A DNA stretch of 64,000 nucleotides from Lentisphaeria bacterium (GTDB lineage Bacteria; Verrucomicrobiota; Lentisphaeria; Victivallales; Victivallaceae): contig JALEMG010000009.1 of the NCBI GenBank assembly GCA_022768375.1, positions 1 through 64,000 of the forward strand, given 5' to 3'. Position numbers and translations under genes: made by a program. Below are positions 45,863 to 53,606 of this stretch, one piece after another. The stretch's first letter is position 1, and each line of letters begins with the position of its first letter. Below the pieces are notes generated by a model. It saw nothing but the letters and a program-made list of their open reading frames with translations. It made no database searches and was not told the DNA's origin.

Positions 45863-46819
45863 GTTTTGATTTGAGTGTTTTTTAGGTGTATATTAAGGCT
45901 CCGGCGGTCTGGCCTCCAGCACCGACGGGTTTTGATTTGAGTGTTTTTTAGGTGTATATTAAGGAAAGATGATTTGCGGAAGCGCAAATTTGTTGTTTTG
46001 ATTTGAGTGTTTTTTAGGTGTATATTAAGGCGACCTTTCGCATGACCGAAGCGGTGGAGAGTTTTGATTTGAGTGTTTTTTAGGTGTATATTAAGGCTGA
46101 AAAAAGAGACAGAGTTGAATTCTATGTTTTGATTTGAGTGTTTTTTAGGTGTATATTAAGGTCCGGAAGTCGCAGCGCGTCCGCGAATCCCGTTTTGATT
46201 TGAGTGTTTTTTAGGTGTATATTAAGGGCATATTAGGCAGAGTAGCCGCAGAACCTGGTTTTGATTTGAGTGTTTTTTAGGTGTATATTAAGGCGGAGCG
46301 CTTCTACGCCGTCAAGCAACTGCGTTTTGATTTGAGTGTTTTTTAGGTGTATATTAAGGATATGACTACCAATGCCGGGAATGCCATAAGTTTTGATTTG
46401 AGTGTTTTTTAGGTGTATATTAAGGATACCGGGCCGCCGGGACATAGTAATATACGTTTTGATTTGAGTGTTTTTTAGGTGTATATTAAGGTATGCAAAA
46501 AATTAAGGAGAAACGACAAGAGTTTTGATTTGAGTGTTTTTTAGGTGTATATTAAGGGCCTTCGGCCTGCGGATAATATCCGAAGCGGTTTTGATTTGAG
46601 TGTTTTTTAGGTGTATATTAAGGCGCCTTCGGTGTCAGTCGTGACAGTTCTATGTTTTGATTTGAGTGTTTTTTAGGTGTATATTAAGGTTGAACACAAC
46701 TGCATGATGGTGCGGACGGTTTTGATTTGAGTGTTTTTTAGGTGTATATTAAGGTCCACAACTGAGGCTGCTGATTGGTTCTTGTTTTGATTTGAGTGTT
46801 TTTTAGGTGTATATTAAGG
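45863..46819 (+). CRISPR. Type II-C CRISPR array: 15 identical 36-bp repeats, 14 spacers
   Basis: Repeats begin at 45863, 45929, 45995, 46061, 46126, 46192, 46258, 46324, 46390, 46456, 46522, 46588, 46654, 46719 and 46784. All read GTTTTGATTTGAGTG at the left and GTGTATATTAAGG at the right. Spacers are 29 or 30 nt. Within each repeat, TTGATT (positions 4-9) and TATATT (27-32) are 17 bp apart, matching the host promoter, so each crRNA should start about nt 3 of the next spacer and run into the next repeat. GTTTTGATTTGAGTGT pairs with the tracrRNA anti-repeat, fixing the direction as plus strand. cas2, cas1 and cas9 follow on the opposite strand. Confidence 0.98.
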
Positions 46820-46863
46820 AGTAAAACTGCAACAGACTGCCTGACAGATAGTTAAACGGTTTC

Positions 46864-46892
46864 TTGCAATTTCATTCCCGACATGCTATATT
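46864..46892 (+). promoter_or_regulatory. Promoter of the tracrRNA
   Basis: TTGCAA (46864-46869), 17 bp, TATATT (46887-46892). Aligned without gaps to the CRISPR repeat, TTG and the final ten bases TATATTAAGG coincide. Confidence 0.8.
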
Positions 46893-46897
46893 AAGGG

Positions 46898-46973
46898 ACA
46901 CTCAAATCTTAACTGACGAAGTCGGATATTCGGCACCGTGGCTTAACTGCCTCGCCCGCATATCCGATTTTGT
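46898..46973 (+). ncRNA. tracrRNA
   Basis: The anti-repeat ACACTCAAATCTTAAC (46898-46913) pairs with the first 16 nt of the repeat as 3 bp, a 2x2 U.U internal loop, then 11 bp. After it come a small GAC-GAA-GTC hairpin (46915-46923, nexus-like) and a long terminal stem CGGATAT/ATATCCG (46923-46929 and 46960-46966) enclosing GGCA/TGCC, then ATTTTG as terminator. Expected size is about 75 nt. It ends right at the cas2 stop codon on the other strand. Confidence 0.85.
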
Positions 46974-47297
46974 TTACCAGAATTCGAGTTGTTCCGGCAT
47001 CTGCGGCGACCGTACCTTACGCCGAGCGGAATAGTCGGGGCCGATTACCATAATCGCCTCCAGCCATTGCTTGTCGGTGATGAAAAACACCCGCACGTTG
47101 CCGCCTTCAGGGACCATTTCTCGGAGACGCTCCGCGTGCTTGCGCATTCGCTGCCAGTCGACACAGGGACGGGCATACACGGAAAAATTGACCATGGAAT
47201 AGCCGTCATCCAGCAGTTGTTTTCGGAATTTCGTCGCCGCCTTACGCTCATCCGCCGTCATCACCGGCAGATCGAACATCGTCATGATCCAACCCAT
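46974..47297 (-). CDS. cas2: CRISPR-associated endonuclease Cas2
   Basis: From the ATG at 47297 the product is 107 aa: MGWIMTMFDLPVMTADERKAATKFRKQLLDDGYSMVNFSVYARPC, the usual Cas2 ferredoxin-like start with the conserved Asp of FDLP, ending ...VRVFFITDKQWLEAIMVIG and a short tail. It forms the adaptation complex with Cas1. The start lies inside cas1 (50-nt overlap); a further 33 codons are open upstream but run antisense to sense with cas1 and are not Cas2-like. ATGs at 47285 and 47279 are alternatives. No strong ribosome binding site. Confidence 0.9.
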   Translation of the reverse strand: MGWIMTMFDLPVMTADERKAATKFRKQLLDDGYSMVNFSVYARPCVDWQRMRKHAERLREMVPEGGNVRVFFITDKQWLEAIMVIGPDYSARRKVRSPQMPEQLEFW

Positions 47298-48195
47298 TTT
47301 GAAAAGACTGTTCTTCAAGAATCGGACTCCAATATGTTCCTGCGGAATTTTTCTCAAGACATCCGGCAATCGTTTCCACATAAGCATCCACGGCATAGAG
47401 CAACTTCAAAACGCCCCGGGGAGTTGTCACCCGCACTTCCAATAATGCCCGGGCGATCGTCTTGCACCATGCGGAAAAATCCGGAAATCCATCGCTGCCT
47501 CTCACGAAATCAGCGAGAATGAAATCCACAAAAGGTCGAAATGGTTCCATCAAATCGTACACCAGCGGGAATCCCGCAAAACTGGGCAAATGATGAAACC
47601 CTATTTCCGGAAGCAAGCCGTGTCCCGCTATGGCACGGTGGACCAATGCCGTCAGCACCGCATATCCGTAGTTGAGCATATGATTGCCCGAAGTGTCGCC
47701 GTGCCGGTCTCTCCGCTCATCCGGACTGCCGATCGCGGCAAAATACCGCGGCCAGTAAAAACGGGCCGCCGCCGCCTCGTCCGGCGATCCGCCCCCGGCC
47801 CGTCGCGGAATCACCTCCGCAATATCAAGCAACCTCAACACCCGCGACTGATTGTCCACCTTGTCCGCCGATATTTTCTCCCACAGCCGATGGTGCAATG
47901 CCGAATCCAGAGCGCACTGCCGAACCAGCGCCGTCCCCCGAGTGGTATGCGCCAGCGGCGCGGTCACACCGCAAGGACAATATTTGTCGTCACAATGCAA
48001 AATCACCGTCCCGTTTCGGCAAAGCGCACTCAGGATGTCGCTGCTGAACGACACCCCCCGGGCGGCGATAATGACCGCCCGCAAGTCCTCCAGCGCACAA
48101 CGCTTCTCACCGCCGTCACCGCGCAACACCAGTTGTCCGCGCTCCCTGTGCAGGGAACAACCATGCGAGAGGATGTGCAGAACTTGAAAACTCAT
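47248..48195 (-). CDS. cas1: CRISPR-associated endonuclease Cas1
   Basis: The 315-aa protein is a type II Cas1: LEDLRAVIIAARGVSFSSDILSALCRNGTVILHCDD at the N-terminus, then the metal-site blocks DEAAAARFYW (Glu), NHMLNYGYAVLTALVHRAIAGHGLLPEIGFHH (His), and YDLMEPFRPFVD (Glu and Asp). It integrates new spacers with Cas2. It starts 3 bp after the cas9 stop and its own end overlaps cas2, so the three are one operon. No cas4 or csn2 is present, which makes the locus II-C. Confidence 0.95.
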   Translation of the reverse strand: MSFQVLHILSHGCSLHRERGQLVLRGDGGEKRCALEDLRAVIIAARGVSFSSDILSALCRNGTVILHCDDKYCPCGVTAPLAHTTRGTALVRQCALDSALHHRLWEKISADKVDNQSRVLRLLDIAEVIPRRAGGGSPDEAAAARFYWPRYFAAIGSPDERRDRHGDTSGNHMLNYGYAVLTALVHRAIAGHGLLPEIGFHHLPSFAGFPLVYDLMEPFRPFVDFILADFVRGSDGFPDFSAWCKTIARALLEVRVTTPRGVLKLLYAVDAYVETIAGCLEKNSAGTYWSPILEEQSFQNGLDHDDVRSAGDDGG

Positions 48196-48198
48196 CCG

Positions 48199-51100
48199 TT
48201 AACACCGCTTGAGGTTATTGATGATATCCGGGATGGCAGACAGGCTCAACTCAACATCTTCAGCATTGCGGAATAATACAATAACCCGATTACTTTTAAT
48301 CGTCTTTACCATGTATACGCCCGGCATCGCGTGGTTTCTGCCGCTGACGGCCTCTGCCCGCAACTCCACATTGCAACCACTCTGGAAAAACCCGACAATG
48401 GTGAAGCCCTGCGCGAGCAGGCGTTCGCGCTCCCGATAGACGGACGCATGCGCGTATACCGGCGCGACTCGGGGCTTTCCCTTGACATCCAGGTAAATGA
48501 ACTGCCCCTTGTGCTGAGCCCCGCGCCGATATTGGCCGCGGAAAGTATCACCGTCCTTGGAAAAGTTTTTGTACTCATCGGGATTCCACTGGAATATCCG
48601 CACTTTTCTGACCGGCATCCCGGTATCAGGGCTGACCATTCCGGCGCACCACACCTTCCAGCCGGCGGTGTCCCGAATATCGGCCTTATTGAAACTCTCC
48701 TGCAAAAATTCGCGCAATTTCCGATCGCCGACATTGGCAAATTTGGTCAACGCGGATTTTGGGTCAAATTTATTATTCCTAAGCCCCAGGGACTCCAGTG
48801 ATTCCCGTTTGGTCATCACCGCTTTGCCGTCAAGCACACGTTTGCCGTAAATCGTCTGCTCCATCTTCGATTTGGGAAGCATGAGGTAGTGCGGCACGAT
48901 CCGGTCAATGTACCGTCCGAAATAGTAACGGTCCACCTGATCCGGCAGGGCCAATTTGTCCCGCATCGCCGGGTCACGCATCCAGAATGTCGCAAAGGTC
49001 AACACCATGGCATCCAGCGCATGATGGCGTTTGTCTTTGCGGTTTTTCTCCTCAACGGATGCGGCGTCCCGGCATCCGGGCGCCAGCAGAGAATCAATCC
49101 GGTAGCGGCGGCGCAACGCAGCCGTCACCGCCCCGTTCACGACCAATACCCGCCGTTCCTCCCCGGCTGCGCCGTCGCGCCAACCGCACCGCAGCATGGC
49201 GATATCCCGAAATACCCGGGCGATCCACGCGGTGGAACAAAGGTCCGCATATTTCTGATCTAACGTTTCCGCATCCGGAGAGAGCAGCAGACGCTGTTTG
49301 CGCTTGGACAACTTCATCCCCATGACCCGGCGGGTATATGCCGTCCACTGACCGGAAGCACGCAGATACTCATACGGCGTCCGGGGGCCCTTCTCCTCAT
49401 TGGTCGACCTGAGCGTCACCACCTTGTTGGTAAAACTGTCGGAACCGTTTTTTCCGCCGTGACGGGGAACGATGTGGTCGATCTCCAAAACATCAAGATC
49501 GTGCGGGGAGAGCCCTACCCCGGTGTACGGACAGGTATTCCCCTGCTCTTTCAGCAGTTTCATTTTCAGCAGATCGGTGGCATTGAAGTACCCGAGCTCC
49601 TCCGCATCCTTGCGAATTTGTTCATTTTCCCTGCGCCGTTCCTTCATCTCCTTTTCGATCTTGGCTTTCTTCTCGGCGCCGACGAAATCCGTCCGCACCA
49701 ATTCGATGACAATGCGGTCCGGCCTGCCGATAGCCGGATTTTCCAGCATGCGTTTCAACTCCGTGTCAAAAAGTTTCAGCCGAAGCCGGATCAGCGGACT
49801 GCGCTGTTCCGCGATCAAAGTCCGCACCGCGGCATCCGGGTCCGCCATCCCCTGCTGGATTTTGGCCAGTCCCATGTCGGGAACGTAGATCGAATCCCAT
49901 GAATCCGGCATTGTCAGCAAAAATTTGAGATCATCGGCAAGATCGCCGCCGCCGAGATACGCCGGAGGAGATTTCAACAGTTTTTCATGCAGAGTGCGCG
50001 GAGACTCCCCGCTGAGAACAAGTTCCCGCATGATCTTCGCCCCCGGCCGGGAAAATCTTGACCGCCCGGATATCTTCGGCGCTTCCACCTCATCGTTTCC
50101 CGGTAAAACCTCCCAACCCAAAGTTCTGGCAAATTTCTTGAGATCGGTTTTAGTTATCCGGTAACAGGAGGCGATCTCTGATTTCATTTTATCCTTATGC
50201 CATTCTCCGGAGGCCTTAATTTGTGCTTTTTTCTCCCGGATCATTTCGCGTTTGGCATCGAGAATGCTTTTGATGGCATAAGCGGGAAGAACTCTTTCCT
50301 TTCCCTCCGGAGCGGTAAAACGCAACGACTTCAATTTGAGCAAAAACGTCGTCTCCATCACCGCCACGTCATCGGCCTGACAGACGTGCAGCCGCGGAAT
50401 CAGGGCGCAGTACCCGGGCTTGCGATTATCGAATTTGGGAATCTTTTGACCGAGCAGCGACTCCCAATCGGATGCTCCTCCTTCACGGAGGCCGAATTTC
50501 CTGCGCCGGTCAAGGTAATAGGAGGCGTACTGTTCCCGCCCGGGCCCGAAAAGAATCTCATCCGTCTTGCCGGAAAGTCCGGGAAAAAGCCGCGCCGCAT
50601 TTTCCAGCAACTTTCTCAACTCGGCGATGACAAGTTTACGGGGCGGAGTGAAGCCGCGCGCCCGCTGAGCGACATGTGCCGGACGCAAACGGATGGTGTC
50701 GGTGTCCGGCTCCCACAGCCCCATTCTGATGGCGTCAAAATAACACGGATAAAGATATTCCTCCCGGTCACCGACCCATTGCCGCAGAAGTTTTTCGTAC
50801 TCGGTAGCCCTCTTTTCGGTATCGGATTCGTCATCCACTTTCCCCGCGGAACGCCGATTTTTCCACGGGACGTCCGGGTCGAATCCACGACGCTGAAACG
50901 CCGAACGGACCGCTTTGAAAACCTGCCATCCCTCAAGTTTCTCCCCCCGCAGCAGTTTGATGCGCAACAGGCATGAGGTATATACCGTGTTATCCCCGGG
51001 AGTGGCAAATTCACGTTCCAGTCGCGGATCCCCGGAGGAGGGCGCGATACGCGATCCCGCATTCTCCGAGATTCTGGAATGCAAAACCTCGATCCCGGCC

Positions 51101-51309
51101 TCCATGCAGACCCGCACCCAATATGCTTCGCGGGCCGCATGCGCAATCCGGGTCCTGTACTGACGTCTTGCGTCCCGTACCTCTTCAAGACTTCCGGCCT
51201 CCGACGGCAGCAGCAGGGACTCCGCCTTCAAAATATCCAAATCCTTGCGGAAAGCAATTCCCAAAGACCCGGTTCCGACATCGAACGCGAAAACTTTTTC
51301 CGATTCCAT
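48199..51309 (-). CDS. cas9: Type II-C Cas9, compact (1036 aa)
   Basis: RNA-guided DNA endonuclease with all catalytic residues: RuvC-I FAFDVGTGSLG (Asp10), RuvC-II IVIELVRT (Glu536), HNH LEIDHIVPRHGGKNGSDSFTNKVV (His612), RuvC-III DKRHHALDAM (His763, Asp766). The bridge helix (RDARRQYRTRIAHAAREAYW, about 46-65) has fewer arginines than usual. Recognition lobe is short, about residues 70-500; the C-terminal PAM-interacting part spans about 830-1036 and looks unlike well-studied orthologues. ATG follows AAGGAG. I see no good host-type promoter upstream. The operon is less GC-rich than its neighbours, consistent with transfer. Confidence 0.97.
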   Translation of the reverse strand: MESEKVFAFDVGTGSLGIAFRKDLDILKAESLLLPSEAGSLEEVRDARRQYRTRIAHAAREAYWVRVCMEAGIEVLHSRISENAGSRIAPSSGDPRLEREFATPGDNTVYTSCLLRIKLLRGEKLEGWQVFKAVRSAFQRRGFDPDVPWKNRRSAGKVDDESDTEKRATEYEKLLRQWVGDREEYLYPCYFDAIRMGLWEPDTDTIRLRPAHVAQRARGFTPPRKLVIAELRKLLENAARLFPGLSGKTDEILFGPGREQYASYYLDRRRKFGLREGGASDWESLLGQKIPKFDNRKPGYCALIPRLHVCQADDVAVMETTFLLKLKSLRFTAPEGKERVLPAYAIKSILDAKREMIREKKAQIKASGEWHKDKMKSEIASCYRITKTDLKKFARTLGWEVLPGNDEVEAPKISGRSRFSRPGAKIMRELVLSGESPRTLHEKLLKSPPAYLGGGDLADDLKFLLTMPDSWDSIYVPDMGLAKIQQGMADPDAAVRTLIAEQRSPLIRLRLKLFDTELKRMLENPAIGRPDRIVIELVRTDFVGAEKKAKIEKEMKERRRENEQIRKDAEELGYFNATDLLKMKLLKEQGNTCPYTGVGLSPHDLDVLEIDHIVPRHGGKNGSDSFTNKVVTLRSTNEEKGPRTPYEYLRASGQWTAYTRRVMGMKLSKRKQRLLLSPDAETLDQKYADLCSTAWIARVFRDIAMLRCGWRDGAAGEERRVLVVNGAVTAALRRRYRIDSLLAPGCRDAASVEEKNRKDKRHHALDAMVLTFATFWMRDPAMRDKLALPDQVDRYYFGRYIDRIVPHYLMLPKSKMEQTIYGKRVLDGKAVMTKRESLESLGLRNNKFDPKSALTKFANVGDRKLREFLQESFNKADIRDTAGWKVWCAGMVSPDTGMPVRKVRIFQWNPDEYKNFSKDGDTFRGQYRRGAQHKGQFIYLDVKGKPRVAPVYAHASVYRERERLLAQGFTIVGFFQSGCNVELRAEAVSGRNHAMPGVYMVKTIKSNRVIVLFRNAEDVELSLSAIPDIINNLKRC

Positions 51310-51363
51310 GGCGCCCCCTTCTCCTTAATTTTCAAACAAAAAACTTGATGTCGCGCAATACAT

Positions 51364-53430
51364 TCATTCCCCGGCGGCGTCGACGATCATTTCGCCGACG
51401 CCGCGGTAGTAGAGCCCCCCGAGGTGACCGCCGTGGGAGAGCCAGACGATCCGCGGGCCGAGTGTGGCGTCCAGCCACTCCCGGTCCGCTTCGCTCAGCA
51501 GAAAATCGTCGAAGGAGTGGAAGACCCGCACGTCCGGCGAAGTGCTCAGCACCGGTTCCAGCGACCGCAGATCCGAAGCGGCCAGCAGTTCCGCCATCGT
51601 CCGGTCCGGATAACGGGGGAGGAGCAGTTTCTCCGCGTAGTCGGCCATTTCCATGCGGTCAAAAGCCAGATAAAGGGCGTTGCGCCGCCCCCAGCGGTAC
51701 TCCGGAAACCCGGCCAGCGGCGTCTCCTTGTGTACCGCCAGAAGCATCTCCCGCATGGACAGTTTCAGCGAGAGACCGACCAGATACCGGGCGGAATCCC
51801 GTTCCAGCGGCACCTGATACATCCCGGCGGACTGTCCGGGGTCGTCCGGGTCGAAATGCGGATACCGGGCGGAGAGTTTCATCATCAGCGGCCCGCCGGC
51901 GTCGATCAGTCTTGAGAGCAGTTCGCTTTTGTTCCAGTTGGCGCTGGTGCGCACCAGCGCGTCGATCCGCCGCAGCGCGTAAGCGGTGGAAACCGGAGGA
52001 TTGACGGCGATGAACCGCCGCACGCCCAGTTGCGCGCCGCGATGTTCCATCTCCGCCAGTTTCAACGTCTGAAGTCCGCCCATGCTGTACCCGCAGAGGG
52101 TGATCTCCGGGGCGGTGATCCACTCCCGGCGCTTCAGGTCGGCCAGCACCGCCCGCAGCGCCGCGCGTACCCTTTCCGCATCGTCCGGCAGAAATCCGGG
52201 CAGTCCCCGACCGTCCGCCTGTACGAACCGCCACGAAAACGTGCTGTCCAGCCCCAGGACCGCGAATCCGGCCCGCTGAAACTGTTCCGCCAGCGCGATC
52301 AGGGTCCCGGCGGTGCAACTGCCGCCGATACCGGGGAGCAGGATGAGCAGTTTTTCCGGGGACGAGACTCCGCCGGCCGGCTTCGGCGCCTTCCAGAACG
52401 CATAGACCAGTTTCGGCCGGTCCGGGACCAGTTCGACCTTGCGGAGATACGCCGCCTGAAGGAAATCCGAGTTGAAAAGCGACAGCGGCATGTACCAGAA
52501 ATCCCGGGATTTTTCCGGCTGAAACATCACCGACCGCAGGGAATCGGTCACCGGGTCCTGCGGATAGAACCGCCAGAGCGGATAAAAGGCCCCCTGGATC
52601 CACCCCGGGACGGTCAGCGCCTCCGGACCGCCGCCGGTGGCCGCGGCTTCCGCGATCGGGGCATTCTGCCGCAGCGCCTCGATCTGCCGCCGGGTCTCCC
52701 GGTAAAAATACATCCGCAACTGAAGTTCCCGCCGCACCAGCATCAACTGCCGGAAGTTCTTATACGGGTCCAGTGAACCGGACACCACCTGATCGTACCC
52801 CTGCTGGGCAATGACCATCCGGTTGAGAAATGTCGCATACCCGGCGTAGGGGATGTAGGTCTTGAGATCGAACGCGGTGTCGAACAGCAGCCCGATCAGA
52901 TCCCGCCCGTTGAGCGTCGGAGCCACCGGCAGCATGAACGTCTCGCCCGGACCGATGCCCCACCGGGCAAACGCCTGTCCGAAATCCGCTTCCGCCGCCG
53001 GAATGTCCCACCACGCCCGCGCCACGTCGAAAATCCCCGCCAGCCCCAGCGTGGTATTGGCGAAAAACCGGACCGTCTCCGTCCCCGCGACCTCCCACTC
53101 GGCCTGCAGAAGCGAACTCATCAACCGCGCCGGATACTCCAGATTGACGCAGACGTTGTGAAAATGTTCGATGAAGGGACGGGGCAGGATCGTGGTATAG
53201 ACCCTGCCCAGCGGGTCGGCCACATAGTTCATCAGAAAGTCGGTGCAGGCGAACATCGACCGGTTGAATCCTTCCAGCGGATCCTCCCCTCCCAGCAGGT
53301 TTTCGACTTCCGACGGCGTCCACGGTTCCGGATGCGCCTCCGGAAATGCTTTTTCGGGGTGATGACACCCGCACACCAGCAGAAACGCCGCCAGCGCCCC
53401 CGCCCTCGCGATGATTTTCCTGTACCTCAT
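51364..53430 (-). CDS. MlaA (VacJ) lipoprotein fused to an alpha/beta-hydrolase
   Basis: The 688-aa protein has a lipoprotein signal peptide (AGALAAFLLVCGC, lipidated Cys22). Residues about 45-250 are MlaA: DPLEGFNRSMFACTDFLMNYVADPLGRVY, FFANTTLGLAGIFDVAR, ADFGQAFARWGIGPGETFMLPVAP. From about 350 an alpha/beta-hydrolase fold follows with LLILLPGIGGSCTAGT (oxyanion region), GYSMGG (nucleophile Ser), and a late SHGGHLGG that may give the His. MlaA extracts mislocalised phospholipids from the outer leaflet; a joined hydrolase suggests lipid cleavage at the same site. ATG at 53430 has GGAGA upstream. Confidence 0.8.
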   Translation of the reverse strand: MRYRKIIARAGALAAFLLVCGCHHPEKAFPEAHPEPWTPSEVENLLGGEDPLEGFNRSMFACTDFLMNYVADPLGRVYTTILPRPFIEHFHNVCVNLEYPARLMSSLLQAEWEVAGTETVRFFANTTLGLAGIFDVARAWWDIPAAEADFGQAFARWGIGPGETFMLPVAPTLNGRDLIGLLFDTAFDLKTYIPYAGYATFLNRMVIAQQGYDQVVSGSLDPYKNFRQLMLVRRELQLRMYFYRETRRQIEALRQNAPIAEAAATGGGPEALTVPGWIQGAFYPLWRFYPQDPVTDSLRSVMFQPEKSRDFWYMPLSLFNSDFLQAAYLRKVELVPDRPKLVYAFWKAPKPAGGVSSPEKLLILLPGIGGSCTAGTLIALAEQFQRAGFAVLGLDSTFSWRFVQADGRGLPGFLPDDAERVRAALRAVLADLKRREWITAPEITLCGYSMGGLQTLKLAEMEHRGAQLGVRRFIAVNPPVSTAYALRRIDALVRTSANWNKSELLSRLIDAGGPLMMKLSARYPHFDPDDPGQSAGMYQVPLERDSARYLVGLSLKLSMREMLLAVHKETPLAGFPEYRWGRRNALYLAFDRMEMADYAEKLLLPRYPDRTMAELLAASDLRSLEPVLSTSPDVRVFHSFDDFLLSEADREWLDATLGPRIVWLSHGGHLGGLYYRGVGEMIVDAAGE

Positions 53431-53516
53431 ATTCTCCGGTCGCGCCGCGGAAAACGACCGAAGCGCCGCCGCGATGCATTCCTCCTTTCCAGAGCATCCA
53501 TTCCCATTGTTGGTGA

Positions 53517-53544
53517 AATATAGCATTTATGCGGAAAAATACAA
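53517..53544 (-). promoter_or_regulatory. Promoter of the MlaA-hydrolase gene
   Basis: Minus strand TTGTAT (53539-53544), 16 bp, TATATT (53517-53522), TGC before the -10. Confidence 0.65.
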
Positions 53545-53553
53545 CCGCAATAC

Positions 53554-53582
53554 TTGTAAAATCGGCGTTGAGACAGTACATT
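53554..53582 (+). promoter_or_regulatory. Promoter of the dgt operon
   Basis: TTGTAA (53554-53559), 17 bp, TACATT (53577-53582). Confidence 0.7.
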
Positions 53583-53606
53583 CTACTCGGGACAGGAGAA
53601 TTCGTT

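Noticed and set aside
45721-46445. Minus-strand frames across the array repeating LNIHLKNTQIKT
   Set aside because: They are translations of the CRISPR repeat, not proteins.
46820-46849. A fifteenth spacer after the last intact repeat
   Set aside because: It is 30 nt long before further sequence but is not closed by an intact repeat; it would be leader or the 5' part of a long tracrRNA instead.
48301-49902. Plus-strand frames opposite cas9 (up to 156 aa) as candidate anti-CRISPR genes
   Set aside because: No ribosome binding sites or promoter, and composition matches antisense of cas9.
51310-51363. A host-type promoter for the cas operon
   Set aside because: TTGCGC is present on the minus strand but no -10 lies at 16-18 bp; cas9 may be read from within the MlaA gene, so I do not annotate a promoter.
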